From positions 39,334-103,333 of the forward strand of contig CABZCX010000004.1 in NCBI GenBank assembly GCA_902524345.1: a DNA stretch of 64,000 bases, written 5' to 3'. Positions 19,899 to 30,924 of this stretch are shown here, in pieces. The notes beneath the pieces were generated by a model. It searched no databases and was not told the DNA's origin. It saw only the letters and a list, made by a program, of their open reading frames with translations. Each line of letters begins with the position of its first letter. Within the stretch, counting starts at the first letter, position 1. Position numbers and translations under genes: made by a program. The DNA is from an uncultured Pelagibacteraceae bacterium (GTDB taxonomy: Bacteria > Pseudomonadota > Alphaproteobacteria > Pelagibacterales > Pelagibacteraceae).

Positions 19899-20671
19899 GC
19901 TAAAGTTATTTCTACAGGAGTGTGGTCTGATGGCTTTTCTCGACCTCTAGGGTCTTTATTAATATTGATACTTTTAATATTGTCTATCAAAGAATTTGAA
20001 ACTAAAAAATGGTCTATTCTCATTCCGTTATTTTTTTGCCAAGCGCCTCTCATATAATCCCAAAAAGTATATCCTTCTTTGGTATCATAAAAATGTCTAT
20101 AGACATCATTAAAACCTAGATTAATCATTTCTCTCAATTTTTTTCTAATTTCCAATCTAAATAAGGCATCATCTTCAAAACTTTTAGGATTATATACATC
20201 TTCCGCTGATGGTATTATGTTAAAATCCCCAGCCAGAATAATATTTTGATTTTTTTTACTTAAATTTTTTAATTGCTTAATTAAGTCATCGAGCCATTTT
20301 TTTTTATAATCATACTTTTCAGTGTCGACTGGATTACCATTAGGAGTGTAAATATTGATTAATTGAATATTTTTCTTTTTATATTCAATTTCAGCAGAAA
20401 TTATTCTTGATTGTTTTAATTTATCTTTAATTAGATCTTTTCTGATATTTTTTAATTTCCCTTTCGAAATAATTGCTACGCCATTATAACTTTTTTGACC
20501 AAATACATGGCTTTCATAATCCATAGATGAAAAATCATCATATGGAAAATTTAAGTCCTCTGTTTTGATTTCCTGCATCATCAAAATATCAGGCTTATAT
20601 TTTAGCAGATAACTTTTTATATTTTCAATTCTAGCTCTAACAGAATTTACATTCCACGATGAGATTATCAT
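19895..20671 (-). CDS. xth: Exodeoxyribonuclease III
   Basis: MIISSWNVNSVRARI, MMQEIKTED, LAGDFNIIP, RIDHFLVS, SDHTPVE; start at 20671 preferred. Confidence 0.93.
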   Translation of the reverse strand: MIISSWNVNSVRARIENIKSYLLKYKPDILMMQEIKTEDLNFPYDDFSSMDYESHVFGQKSYNGVAIISKGKLKNIRKDLIKDKLKQSRIISAEIEYKKKNIQLINIYTPNGNPVDTEKYDYKKKWLDDLIKQLKNLSKKNQNIILAGDFNIIPSAEDVYNPKSFEDDALFRLEIRKKLREMINLGFNDVYRHFYDTKEGYTFWDYMRGAWQKNNGMRIDHFLVSNSLIDNIKSININKDPRGREKPSDHTPVEITLA

Positions 20672-20988
20672 TAAAGTGAAAAGGAGACACCACAACCACA
20701 AGATGATTTTGTTTGCGGATTATTTATCTTAAATTGTTCACCAATTAATTCAGAAACATAATCAACTTCTGATCCTTTAAGTAAATCTGCCGAAGTTTTA
20801 TCAATTAAAATATTTTGATAATTTAAATCGTCATCATTTTTTTCTTTGTCAAAAGTAAATTCGTATTGAAAACCCGAGCAACCACCACCTTTGATAGCGA
20901 TTCTAAAAAAAGAGCCTTTATCTTTTTTAGATAAAAGAACATTGATCTGTTTTAGTGCTTTATCGGTAAATTTAATTTCTTTAATCAT
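20671..20988 (-). CDS. erpA: Iron-sulfur cluster insertion protein (HesB/IscA/ErpA family)
   Basis: GGGCSGFQYEF and C-terminal SSCGCGVSF. Confidence 0.88.
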   Translation of the reverse strand: MIKEIKFTDKALKQINVLLSKKDKGSFFRIAIKGGGCSGFQYEFTFDKEKNDDDLNYQNILIDKTSADLLKGSEVDYVSELIGEQFKINNPQTKSSCGCGVSFSL

Positions 20989-21038
20989 AATTGATCACTG
21001 ATATTAGTAATATAATACTTAAAATTATATTTTAAAGG

Positions 21039-22157
21039 ATGAAAAATTACTCAAAGCTAGGGTTATTCAAAAGTAAGGGTAGAATATTTTATGAAACACC
21101 CTCAAAATATAGATCTCCATTTCAAAGAGATCGAGATCGAATTATACATAGTGCTTCGTTTAGAAGATTAAAACATAAGACCCAAGTATTTGTAAATACA
21201 GAGGGTGATCATTATCGAACTCGTATAACGCATTCAATGGAAGTATCTCAAATTGCACGGTCTATAGCACGTTATTTCAATTTAAATGAAGACCTAACAG
21301 AGACTTTAAGCTTGGCGCACGACTTAGGCCACACTCCGTTTGGCCATGCAGGCGAGGAGTCTTTGAATGATTGCATGGCTGATCACGGTGGGTTTGATCA
21401 TAATTTGCAAACATTGAGAATTGTGATGTTTTTAGAAAATAAATATATGAAATTTAATGGTCTAAATTTATCAATTGAGACCTTGGAGGGCCTTTTAAAA
21501 CACAATGGGCCAGTGGAGGACTTAAATTTAGTAAATGATTTAATAGGCACAAAAAAATTTAAGAATTTAATCAATTTTAAAACATATCCACCATTAGAAG
21601 CTCAAATTGCAGCTATTTCAGACGATATTGCTTATAATAATCATGACATACAAGATGGACTTAAGGCCAATTTATTTTCAATCGAGGAGTTAGTCGAAAT
21701 AGATTTTTATAAAAATATTTATAAAAAATATAAAAGAAAAATAAATAGATATAACCACGATATCGCAGTATATCAGATCATAAGAGATTCAATTGATATA
21801 ATGATAAAAGATCTAATATCTAATACTTTAAAAAATTTAAAAAAAAATAAAATTAAAGAGTCTAAAGATATAAAGAAAACAAAAGATTTAACCGTAGATT
21901 TTTCTGACAAAATAAAAAATTCGGATTATGAGATTAGATTTTTCCTAAAATCAAAAATGTACAATAACAAAAATGTCTTGAAAAAAAATAATAGAGGAAA
22001 ATACATTATCAAAAAACTTTTTGAAATGATTATAAAAAATCCCAAAAAATTTATTTCAAGAAAAGAGCTTTCTATTGATAAGTTTAGAGCAATTTCTGAT
22101 TTTATATCTGGGATGACTGATAGATATGCTATTAATTTATATAAAGATTTAAAATGA
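21039..22157 (+). CDS. dgt: dGTP triphosphohydrolase-like HD protein
   Basis: RDRDRIIHSASFRRLKHKTQVF, RTRITHSMEVSQIARSI, LAHDLGHTPFGHAGE. Confidence 0.92.
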   Translation: MKNYSKLGLFKSKGRIFYETPSKYRSPFQRDRDRIIHSASFRRLKHKTQVFVNTEGDHYRTRITHSMEVSQIARSIARYFNLNEDLTETLSLAHDLGHTPFGHAGEESLNDCMADHGGFDHNLQTLRIVMFLENKYMKFNGLNLSIETLEGLLKHNGPVEDLNLVNDLIGTKKFKNLINFKTYPPLEAQIAAISDDIAYNNHDIQDGLKANLFSIEELVEIDFYKNIYKKYKRKINRYNHDIAVYQIIRDSIDIMIKDLISNTLKNLKKNKIKESKDIKKTKDLTVDFSDKIKNSDYEIRFFLKSKMYNNKNVLKKNNRGKYIIKKLFEMIIKNPKKFISRKELSIDKFRAISDFISGMTDRYAINLYKDLK

Positions 22158-23887
22158 ATATTTTTGATCTATATCTAATTAAGATAAAAGACATTCTTAA
22201 AGATTTGTCTAAGCAAAATAAGATTATTTTGCCTGAAAATTTGGAAGGAATTACTGCTGAAATTCCACCAGTCAAATTTGATAGTGATATTTCAACTAAT
22301 GTAGCAATGTTCTTAGCAAAGATTAATAAAAAGACACCTAATGATATTGCTGAAATTTTATCTCCAATTTTAAGTGATAATGATAAGCAAATCGAAAGAA
22401 TATCGATTGCAAAGCCTGGTTTTATCAATATTAAATTTAAACCGATATTTTGGACAAATTTTATAAAAGACGTAATCGAAAATTACAAAAGTTTTGGAGT
22501 AAATAAAAAAGAAAAAAAAATAAATTATTTAATTGAATTTGTATCTGCCAATCCGACTGGACCATTACACGTAGGTCATTGTCGAGGTGCTATTTTAGGC
22601 GACGTAACGGCAAATTTGTTACAATACAACAATCATAAAGTTACAAAGGAATACTATGTAAATGATTATGGTAATCAAATAATTAATTTTACAAAATCAG
22701 TATATTTTAGAATTAGAGAGATAAAATTTAAGGAGAACTTCCCGTCTAATGATGAAAACTTATATCCAGGCGATTATATAAAAGATTTTGCTCAAAATAT
22801 TATAAAATCAAATAAAGATCTAAACTTTGAAAATTTTGAGAGTATTTCTGAAAATCTAACTATTCTTTCAATTGAAGAAGCATTAAATCTAATTAAAAAA
22901 AATCTTAATAGTCTTGGAATTAATCATGATAGTTTTGTCAGTGAAAAAAAGTTGGTTTCTAATAAAGAAGTAGAAAAAGTTGTTCAAACACTTAGAGACA
23001 ATAATTTTGTTTATAAAGGAAAGATTAAAGCACCAATCGGAGAAGATAAAAATAATTGGGAGGAGAGAGAGCAGCTTCTTTTTAAATCAACTGATTTTGG
23101 TGATGATAAAGATAGAGCATTACAAAAAAGTGATGGCTCATGGACTTATTTTGCAAGCGATGTAGCTTATCATAAAAATAAATTAGACAGAAAGTTTGAT
23201 TGTTTAATAAATATTTTAGGTGCTGATCACGCTGGGTATATTAAGAGAATTTCATCTTCTGTTGATGCGTTGTCTAACTCAAAGATAAAATTAATTTGTA
23301 AAGTAAGCCAACTAGTAAAACTTATAAAAGATAAAAAACCTTTTAAAATGTCAAAGAGAAAAGGTGACTATATTACTGTGGATGACTTAATAAGTGAAGT
23401 TGGCAAAGACGCTACTAGATTTATAATGCTAAATAGAAGTAGTGATATGGAATTAGATTTTGATTTCGATAATGTTGTAGAGAAGTCAAAAGAAAATCCT
23501 CTTTATTATGTACAATATGCTTATGCAAGAATAGCTTCTGTATTTAGACACTTAAATAAAGATTTAAGTTCTGAAATAAATATTGATAGTTATGATTTTA
23601 GATATTCAAATGATGAAATCCAGATTTTAAAAAAAATAGCTGAATGGCCAAAATGTATAGATGTATCATGTAATAGATTGGAGCCACATAGAGTAGCTGT
23701 TTATCTTTATGATTTATCATCACTATTTCATTCTTATTGGAATTTAGGAAAAGATAATCCAGATAAAAGATTTATTAATGAACAAAAAAAAATCGATAAT
23801 GATAAATTGATTTTTCTTAAAGTTATTTCCAACTTAATTAAATCAGGTATGAATATTATTGGTGTTTCAACACCAGAAAAAATGTAA
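22154..23887 (+). CDS. argS: Arginyl-tRNA synthetase
   Basis: FVSANPTGPLHVGHCRGA and KMSKRKGDY signature motifs. Confidence 0.96.
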   Translation: MNIFDLYLIKIKDILKDLSKQNKIILPENLEGITAEIPPVKFDSDISTNVAMFLAKINKKTPNDIAEILSPILSDNDKQIERISIAKPGFINIKFKPIFWTNFIKDVIENYKSFGVNKKEKKINYLIEFVSANPTGPLHVGHCRGAILGDVTANLLQYNNHKVTKEYYVNDYGNQIINFTKSVYFRIREIKFKENFPSNDENLYPGDYIKDFAQNIIKSNKDLNFENFESISENLTILSIEEALNLIKKNLNSLGINHDSFVSEKKLVSNKEVEKVVQTLRDNNFVYKGKIKAPIGEDKNNWEEREQLLFKSTDFGDDKDRALQKSDGSWTYFASDVAYHKNKLDRKFDCLINILGADHAGYIKRISSSVDALSNSKIKLICKVSQLVKLIKDKKPFKMSKRKGDYITVDDLISEVGKDATRFIMLNRSSDMELDFDFDNVVEKSKENPLYYVQYAYARIASVFRHLNKDLSSEINIDSYDFRYSNDEIQILKKIAEWPKCIDVSCNRLEPHRVAVYLYDLSSLFHSYWNLGKDNPDKRFINEQKKIDNDKLIFLKVISNLIKSGMNIIGVSTPEKM

Positions 23888-24147
23888 TGATTAAAGAGAT
23901 CAAGTATTTAGTATTTATTATCTTAATTTCTTTGTTTTTATTTTTTACTATTCGATATTATTTTTCTGATGAAAACAAAAAAAGGTCATATAGATCATTA
24001 AGCAATATTGATACGAAAATAAATAATTATGTAAAAAATTTACCTATTTTAAAAAGTGATACTCAAAATATAATTGAATACGTTGAAGAGACCAAATCCA
24101 ATAAAAAAAGATATAATTTTTGGAAATTGTTAGAGAGTAATGAATAA
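23887..24147 (+). CDS. Small single-TM protein, unknown
   Basis: 86-aa ORF overlapping both argS and nagZ ends; N-terminal TM helix. Confidence 0.65.
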   Translation: MIKEIKYLVFIILISLFLFFTIRYYFSDENKKRSYRSLSNIDTKINNYVKNLPILKSDTQNIIEYVEETKSNKKRYNFWKLLESNE

Positions 24148-25087
24148 TCGTAGAGCATTTATAGTTGGTCTTAAATCGACTGAAATTAGTTCAAAGGAAC
24201 AACTTTTTTTAAAAAAATATAAACCATGGGGAATAATTTTATTTACTAGAAACATCAAGAATTTAAATCAAACCAAAAAACTAACTGCAAAAATAAGAAA
24301 TATTTTTAATGACAAGAAATATCCTATAATGATTGATCAAGAGGGTGGACGTGTAAGCAGATTAGAAAATATTATCTCTTTTAAGAATTTGACCTCTGAC
24401 TTTTTTGGAAAGAAATATGTTAAAAATAAAAAAGATTTTGAAATCTACTTTAAAATTTTTATAGATAAAACATCTTATTTATTAAAAGAATTAGGAATAA
24501 ATATCAATTCCGTTCCAGTGTTAGATCTTAAAATTAGTGGTTCCAGCAAAATAATTGGAGACAGATCCTTTTCAAGAGATCCTAATATTGTCTCTAAAAT
24601 TGGTGATATATGTATTCAAACTTATAAAGAAAATTCAATTGGTACAATTATCAAGCACATACCTGGGCATGGTCTTGCAAAAGTTGATAGTCATTTTTCT
24701 ACTCCATATATTAATAAATCGCTTCAATATCTTTTAAAAAATGATTTTAAAGCTTTTAAAAATAAAAATTCCTTTTTTGCAATGACTGGTCATTTAATTT
24801 TTAATCAAATTGATAAGGTCAATACAGTTACTCATTCTAGAAAAATGATAAATATTATTAGAAAAAAAATTGGTTTTGAAAATCTATTAATTTCTGACGA
24901 TTTATCAATGAAGAGCCTTAAAAAAGGTCTCAAAATAAATACAATTGATACTTTTAAGGCAGGTTGTAATTTAGCGTTACATTGCAATGGTAAATTAAAA
25001 GAAATGGAAATTGTTGGTAAAAACTCACCTCTAGTAAGTAAATTTATTATAAAAAAAACATCACAATTTTACAATATTTTAAGATAA
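24140..25087 (+). CDS. nagZ: Beta-N-acetylhexosaminidase (GH3)
   Basis: MIDQEGGRVSRL, IIKHIPGHGLAKVDSH, LLISDDLSMKSL. Confidence 0.93.
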   Translation: MNNRRAFIVGLKSTEISSKEQLFLKKYKPWGIILFTRNIKNLNQTKKLTAKIRNIFNDKKYPIMIDQEGGRVSRLENIISFKNLTSDFFGKKYVKNKKDFEIYFKIFIDKTSYLLKELGININSVPVLDLKISGSSKIIGDRSFSRDPNIVSKIGDICIQTYKENSIGTIIKHIPGHGLAKVDSHFSTPYINKSLQYLLKNDFKAFKNKNSFFAMTGHLIFNQIDKVNTVTHSRKMINIIRKKIGFENLLISDDLSMKSLKKGLKINTIDTFKAGCNLALHCNGKLKEMEIVGKNSPLVSKFIIKKTSQFYNILR

Positions 25088-25096
25088 TATTGGCAT

Positions 25097-25837
25097 ATGT
25101 CTTTCAACGATTCTGAATTTTTCAACGTTCAAATTGAAAATTATAATGGTCCACTAGATGTTTTACTGGATCTTGCAAAAGCTCAAAAAGTAAATTTAGA
25201 AAAAATATCAATAACTAAATTAGCAGATCAATTTAATGATTATATTAAAAATGAGACAAATTTAAATTTAGAGACAGCTTCTGAATATTTGTTAATGGCA
25301 ACATGGTTAGCTTACCTAAAATCAAAATTATTATTACCAAGCTCTCCAGAGGAAGAGTTCAAACTTCAAGAAGTTGCTGAAAAATTAAAACTACAACTTA
25401 AAAAATTAGAATTAATAAGATTATTGTCAGATCAAATGCTTAAGCGAAAACGTCTTGGAAAAGAGATCAGATCAAGAGGCATGAAGGCTGGAATAAGACC
25501 AATTTATAATAGCGAATACAACATCAGTTTGTTTGATCTTTTAAAAACTTACTCTTCTATTTTAATGACTAAAGATTTTCAAAAAATTAATATCCCAAGG
25601 CTTCCAGTTTTTACAACTGAAGACGGCATAAAAACTATCAGAAACTTTTTTGGTAAGCTTTTAGATTGGAAAAAATTAGATGATTTGATACCAAAAAATT
25701 TTAAAAATGAAAAAAAATTTAAAAGTACTGGAACAGCTGGAATTTTTGCTGGTTCATTAGAATTAGTTAAAGAGGGAAATTTAAGAATAAAACAAGATGA
25801 TCTTTTTGAAGAGATTTATATAAAAGAGAATAAATGA
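25097..25837 (+). CDS. scpA: Segregation and condensation protein A
   Basis: YNGPLDVLLDLAKAQKVNLEKISI, EYLLMATWLAYLKSKLLLP. Confidence 0.92.
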   Translation: MSFNDSEFFNVQIENYNGPLDVLLDLAKAQKVNLEKISITKLADQFNDYIKNETNLNLETASEYLLMATWLAYLKSKLLLPSSPEEEFKLQEVAEKLKLQLKKLELIRLLSDQMLKRKRLGKEIRSRGMKAGIRPIYNSEYNISLFDLLKTYSSILMTKDFQKINIPRLPVFTTEDGIKTIRNFFGKLLDWKKLDDLIPKNFKNEKKFKSTGTAGIFAGSLELVKEGNLRIKQDDLFEEIYIKENK

Positions 25838-26529
25838 TTAAAAAGAAGAAAAAAAATAATATAATTGACTTTCCCTCGAAGTTATCAAATGTTGAAAAAG
25901 AAATTGAAGCGATAATTTTTGCTGCAGCTGAACCTTTGGATATTAGTACTATTGAAAGTAAAATTTCTAAAAAATCAGATGTAGAAAAAATTCTACACAA
26001 ATTACAAAATGAATATAAAGATCGAGGAATAAATTTAGTTTGTATATCTAATAAATGGTCTTTTCGAACGTCTGCTAAATTGTCAAGTTTGATGATACAA
26101 GAAAAGACTGTTGAAAAAAAATTATCTAGGGCTGCAATAGAGACTTTATCAATTATTGTTTACCATCAACCTGTAACCCGAGCAGAAATTGAGGAAATTA
26201 GAGGTGTAGCCTTTGGAACAAATACTATTGAAATATTGATGGAATTAGATTGGGTTAAGCCTGGTGGAAGAAAAGATGTTCCTGGAAAACCAATTCAATA
26301 CGTTACGACTGATAATTTTCTGAGTCATTTTAACCTGCAAAAGTTATCTGATTTACCTACTGTTGATGAGTTAGGAGCCGCAGGTTTAATTGATAGCGCA
26401 AATATAGATAATGCAATATTTGGTACAGGAAAATTTTACAAGGAAAAACAAGAAGAAAAAAAAGAGGACATTTACTCAAATATTGATGAAATGTTGAGTA
26501 GCACTCTTGATAAGGATGAGCAAAAGTAA
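25834..26529 (+). CDS. scpB: Segregation and condensation protein B
   Basis: SRAAIETLSIIVYHQPVTRAEIEEIRGV. Confidence 0.93.
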   Translation: MIKKKKKNNIIDFPSKLSNVEKEIEAIIFAAAEPLDISTIESKISKKSDVEKILHKLQNEYKDRGINLVCISNKWSFRTSAKLSSLMIQEKTVEKKLSRAAIETLSIIVYHQPVTRAEIEEIRGVAFGTNTIEILMELDWVKPGGRKDVPGKPIQYVTTDNFLSHFNLQKLSDLPTVDELGAAGLIDSANIDNAIFGTGKFYKEKQEEKKEDIYSNIDEMLSSTLDKDEQK

Positions 26530-26571
26530 TTTGTCACTTTAAATTTTTAATAAAAAGGATATAAGTTACTT

Positions 26572-26781
26572 ATGAGCATAGGAATTTGGCAAATAGCTAT
26601 AGTAGTAATATTAGTTGTTTTACTATTTGGTCGTGGCAAAATATCTAGTTTGATGGGCGATGTAGCCAAGGGTATTAAGAGTTTCAAAAAAGGTATGGCA
26701 TCTGACGTAACAGATGAGTCAGAACCTAAAAATATTTCTGACGATAATCAGGACAATAATAAATCTAACAATAAAGAATAA
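26572..26781 (+). CDS. tatA: Twin-arginine translocase subunit TatA
   Basis: [37 protein letters not shown]. Confidence 0.93.
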   Translation: MSIGIWQIAIVVILVVLLFGRGKISSLMGDVAKGIKSFKKGMASDVTDESEPKNISDDNQDNNKSNNKE

Positions 26782-26786
26782 ACCAC

Positions 26787-26999
26787 ATGCCTACAATTGG
26801 TTGGTTTGAAATTTTAATTGTCGTAGGTATTGCTATAGTTGTCTTGGGTCCAAAGGATTTTCCAATAATGCTCAAGAAGGTTGGTTCTTGGATTGGTACT
26901 GCTAAAAGGTATGTTAATAATGTTCAAAATGAAGTTTCTAACATCGATATTGATGAAAATGAGATAAAAGAAAAAAAAGAAGAAAAGAAAAATGACTAA
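26787..26999 (+). CDS. tatB: Twin-arginine translocase subunit TatB
   Basis: GWFEILIVVGIAIVVLGPKDFPIMLKKVG; between tatA and tatC. Confidence 0.88.
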   Translation: MPTIGWFEILIVVGIAIVVLGPKDFPIMLKKVGSWIGTAKRYVNNVQNEVSNIDIDENEIKEKKEEKKND

Positions 27000-27768
27000 C
27001 GATGATAAAGACACGAGTTTTATTAGTCATTTAGCCGAATTAAGAAAAAGGTTAATACACAGTTTCATATTTTTAATTATTTTTTTTGTAGGATGTTATT
27101 TTTTTGCTGAGCATATTTATGGTTTTCTAGTTGAACCTTATGCTAAAGCAGTCAAAGACGATGAGACAAATAGAAGATTGATATTTACTGCTCTACAAGA
27201 GACCTTTTTAACTTATCTGAAAGTTTCTTTTTTCACTGCTTTTTTTGTAACTTGTCCATATATTTTAATGCAAATATGGAAGTTTATTGCGCCAGGACTT
27301 TATAAGCATGAAAAAATTGCGATTTTACCTTATTTAGTTTTAACACCTGTATTATTTTTTTTAGGAGGTTTACTTGTCTATTATCTAATAATGCCTTTAG
27401 CGATTAAATTTTTTCTTTCATTTGAAAGCTCAGGTATTTCTACCAATTTACCAATCCAATTAGAGGCTAAAGTGAACGAGTATTTATCTTTAGTTATGAA
27501 ATTAATTTTTGCATTTGGAATAAGTTTTCAGCTTCCAGTTGTTTTAAGTTTGTTAGCAAGAGTGGGATTAGTTGACTCAGATTTTTTAAAAAAAAGAAGG
27601 AAATATGTTGTTGTAATTATATTTACAGCTGCCGCATTACTAACACCACCTGATCCAATAACTCAAATTGGGTTAGCGATACCTTTACTAATTTTATATG
27701 AATTATCAATTTTTTCAGTAAGGTTTATTGAAAATAAAAATTTAGAAAAATCTGATGCACAATCTTAA
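26992..27768 (+). CDS. tatC: Twin-arginine translocase subunit TatC
   Basis: SHLAELRKRLIHSF; six TM helices. Confidence 0.95.
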   Translation: MTNDDKDTSFISHLAELRKRLIHSFIFLIIFFVGCYFFAEHIYGFLVEPYAKAVKDDETNRRLIFTALQETFLTYLKVSFFTAFFVTCPYILMQIWKFIAPGLYKHEKIAILPYLVLTPVLFFLGGLLVYYLIMPLAIKFFLSFESSGISTNLPIQLEAKVNEYLSLVMKLIFAFGISFQLPVVLSLLARVGLVDSDFLKKRRKYVVVIIFTAAALLTPPDPITQIGLAIPLLILYELSIFSVRFIENKNLEKSDAQS

Positions 27769-29014
27769 AGAGATTAGAAAAGATTTTAATAATTTTAAAA
27801 AGTCTTTAGAAAAAAGATCTATTGAAATAAATGTTTCAAATTTAGAAAAATTAGACCAAAAAAATAGAGAATTAATTCAAAAAAAAGAATCTTTAGAGCA
27901 AGAAAAAAAAGAAATATCCAAATCTAAAGATAAATCATTGTTTGAAAAATCAAAAAAATTATCTCAAGAGATTGATGATATTACAGAAGAACAAAAAAAA
28001 ATTAAGATAGAATTAGATAGTATTTTATCAAATATTCCGAATATTCCACACAAAGATGTTCCAACTGGTAAGGATGAAAATGATAATATTGAAGTCATGA
28101 AATCTGGAACAATACCAAATTTTGATTTTAAAGTTAAAAGTCATTATGAATTAGGTGAAGATCTTGGCATGCTTGATTTTGAATTAGCAACAAAGACTAC
28201 CGGATCAAGATTTGTTTTTGTAAGAGATAAACTAGCTCTATTGGAGAGAGCATTATCAAATTTCATGTTAGATACTCATATAAACAAAAATGGTTATAGT
28301 GAAATATCACCACCATTATTAGCTTCAGAAAGCACTATGTATGGTACAGGACAATTACCTAAATTCGAAAATGATCAATTTGAAGTTAAAATTGAGGAGG
28401 GAAATGAAAGAAAATTTCTTATACCAACAGCTGAGGTAATTTTAACAAACATTGTTAAAGATAAGATTATAAATCAAAAAGATTTACCAATGAGATTTGT
28501 TGCTTCAACGCCTTGTTTTAGAAAAGAGGCAGGTAGTTACGGTAAAGATACCAAAGGGATGATAAGACAACATCAATTTTATAAAGTTGAACTTGTTAGT
28601 ATTGTAGAGCAAGAAAATTGTCTAGAGGAACTTGAAAGAATGACCAATTGTGCGACTAATATTTTAGATCTTCTTGAATTACCTTATCGAAAAGTTATCC
28701 TTTGTAGCGGTGATATGGGATTTAGTGCAGAAAAAACTTATGATTTAGAAGTATGGTTACCATCAGAAAACAGATACCGTGAAATATCCTCTTGTTCCTC
28801 GTGTTCAACATTCCAAGCGAGCAGAATGAAAGCAAGGTATAAAACTCAAAGCAAAGATACAAAGTATCTCGGTACGTTAAATGGTAGTGGTCTAGCAATA
28901 GGAAGAACTTTGATCGCAATTTTAGAAAACTATCAACAAAAAGATGGCTCTATTCTAATCCCAAAAGTGTTACGTTCTTATATGAATAATTTAGAAAAAA
29001 TTTCATCCAAATAA
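27755..29014 (+). CDS. serS: Seryl-tRNA synthetase
   Basis: Coiled-coil N-terminus, class II motifs (RFVASTPCFRKEAGSYGKDTKGMIRQHQF, GLAIGRTLIAILE). Confidence 0.96.
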   Translation: MHNLKEIRKDFNNFKKSLEKRSIEINVSNLEKLDQKNRELIQKKESLEQEKKEISKSKDKSLFEKSKKLSQEIDDITEEQKKIKIELDSILSNIPNIPHKDVPTGKDENDNIEVMKSGTIPNFDFKVKSHYELGEDLGMLDFELATKTTGSRFVFVRDKLALLERALSNFMLDTHINKNGYSEISPPLLASESTMYGTGQLPKFENDQFEVKIEEGNERKFLIPTAEVILTNIVKDKIINQKDLPMRFVASTPCFRKEAGSYGKDTKGMIRQHQFYKVELVSIVEQENCLEELERMTNCATNILDLLELPYRKVILCSGDMGFSAEKTYDLEVWLPSENRYREISSCSSCSTFQASRMKARYKTQSKDTKYLGTLNGSGLAIGRTLIAILENYQQKDGSILIPKVLRSYMNNLEKISSK

Positions 29015-29067
29015 AGTTGTTTTAATTCTTTAGATAGTATAAATATTCATTTTAAATTAGGAGTTTT

Positions 29068-29355
29068 ATGGATAGTTCAGGATTTGGTCAGTTTATACCG
29101 TTGATATTAATTTTTGTTATATTTTATTTTTTCCTTATTAGACCGCAACAAAAGAAAGTAAAAGAACACAGGACTATGGTTGAAAATTTAAAAAAAGGAG
29201 ACAAAGTAGTTACATCAGGAGGTATAACTGGGATTATTACCAGGGTAGTGGATAATGACAAAGTAGAAGTGGAAATTGCTGAAAATGTAACAGTAGAAGT
29301 AATTAGAGGCACGGGAATTCAAAGTTTAATGAATTCACAAGATACAAAGAAATAG
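29068..29355 (+). CDS. yajC: Preprotein translocase subunit YajC
   Basis: FLIRPQQKKVKEHRTMVENLKKGDKVVTSGGI. Confidence 0.94.
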   Translation: MDSSGFGQFIPLILIFVIFYFFLIRPQQKKVKEHRTMVENLKKGDKVVTSGGITGIITRVVDNDKVEVEIAENVTVEVIRGTGIQSLMNSQDTKK

Positions 29356-29370
29356 ATCTAATTTTATAAA

Positions 29371-30924
29371 GTGTTATATTTCTCTAAATTAAAGATTACT
29401 TTCATAACGTTAATATCATTATTTTTTATATTAATTGCATCATCAAATTTATTTAAGTTTGAAAATATTCTTTTAAAAAAAAATATTAATCTTGGTTTAG
29501 ATCTTCAAGGTGGTTCATATCTTTTATTAGAAATTGATAATAAGCCAGTTATTAATCAAAAACTTCAAAATTTAACAATTACTTTAAGAAGTTATTTTAA
29601 AGGAAAGAATATAAAATTGGTCAACTTTAAACTTCAAGAAGATAAAATTTTTTTTAATGTTAATGAAAATGATAAGCAGAAAGTATTCGAGATATTTAAT
29701 GATGAAAAGAGTGAGATCAATCCTTACTACCCAAGATTTAAATCTCATCAGTTAGAAATTAATGAGATAGATAGTTTTCTTGTAGTAAACTTTTCAAAAC
29801 AAGGATTAGTAAAACTTAAAACATCTTCTCAAGAACAAGCTCTTGAAATAGTAAGAAGAAGGATAGATGAAATTGGAACAAATGAACCAAATATTCTTAA
29901 AAGAGGTAATGATAGGGTATTAGTTGAGCTACCAGGGCTTGACGACCCTATGAGAATTAAATCACTACTTGGTAAAACTGCAAATTTAACTTTTAGGTTT
30001 GTTTCTAATAATGATGAAGACACTTTTGGTAATGAGCAATTGAATTATGAGGATGAGGAAGGATCAGAATTCGTAAGTAAAAGAATAATACTTAGTGGTG
30101 ATAATTTACTTGATGCACAGCCAAGAATGGACAGTGAGTCAAATGAAACAGTTGTAACATTCACTTTAGATAGAGTAGGTGCAAAAAGATTTGGTAAGGC
30201 TACCTCTACAGGCATAGGAAGACAACTAGCAATCATTTTAGATGGAAAAATTATTAGCGCTCCAGTAATTAGAGATACAATTGCAAGTGGTTCAGGACAA
30301 ATAAGTGGAGGATTTACATTTCAATCTGCCACTGATCTAGCTTTATTATTAAGATCTGGAGCGTTACCAGCTCCTTTAAACATTATAGAAGAAAGAACTG
30401 TAGGTCCTGATTTAGGTCAGGACTCTATTGATGCTGGTATAATAGCTCTAATAATAGGTTTTGTTTTAGTTATTGGCTTCATAATTATTAAATATAAAAT
30501 TTTTGGAATAATCACTAATATAGCTCTAGTTATTAACTTACTTCTTTTAGTGGGGGTTCTTACACTATTTGAAGCAACTTTAACATTACCAGGTATAGCA
30601 GGTATAATTTTAACTGTAGGAATGGCTGTAGATGCGAATGTATTAATCTTTGAACGAATAAAAGAAGAGCTTAAAAATGAAAAAAATAATTTAATAGCAT
30701 TTGACAGTGGATACACTAAATCAAAAACTGCAATCCTCGATGCTAATATTACTACTTTATTAGCAGCATTTATATTATTTTTTATGGGCTCAGGCCCAAT
30801 TAAAGGATTTTCTATAACTTTAGGTGTTGGTATTTTCACAACTCTTTTTTCTGTATATTTTATCGCAAGACTTTTAACTGTTCTATATATTTCAAAAAAT
30901 AAAGAAAAAGAGATCGCAATATAA
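29371..30924 (+). CDS. secD: Protein translocase subunit SecD (GTG start)
   Basis: NLGLDLQGGSYLLLE, VGMAVDANVLIFERIKEE. Confidence 0.95.
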   Translation: MLYFSKLKITFITLISLFFILIASSNLFKFENILLKKNINLGLDLQGGSYLLLEIDNKPVINQKLQNLTITLRSYFKGKNIKLVNFKLQEDKIFFNVNENDKQKVFEIFNDEKSEINPYYPRFKSHQLEINEIDSFLVVNFSKQGLVKLKTSSQEQALEIVRRRIDEIGTNEPNILKRGNDRVLVELPGLDDPMRIKSLLGKTANLTFRFVSNNDEDTFGNEQLNYEDEEGSEFVSKRIILSGDNLLDAQPRMDSESNETVVTFTLDRVGAKRFGKATSTGIGRQLAIILDGKIISAPVIRDTIASGSGQISGGFTFQSATDLALLLRSGALPAPLNIIEERTVGPDLGQDSIDAGIIALIIGFVLVIGFIIIKYKIFGIITNIALVINLLLLVGVLTLFEATLTLPGIAGIILTVGMAVDANVLIFERIKEELKNEKNNLIAFDSGYTKSKTAILDANITTLLAAFILFFMGSGPIKGFSITLGVGIFTTLFSVYFIARLLTVLYISKNKEKEIAI

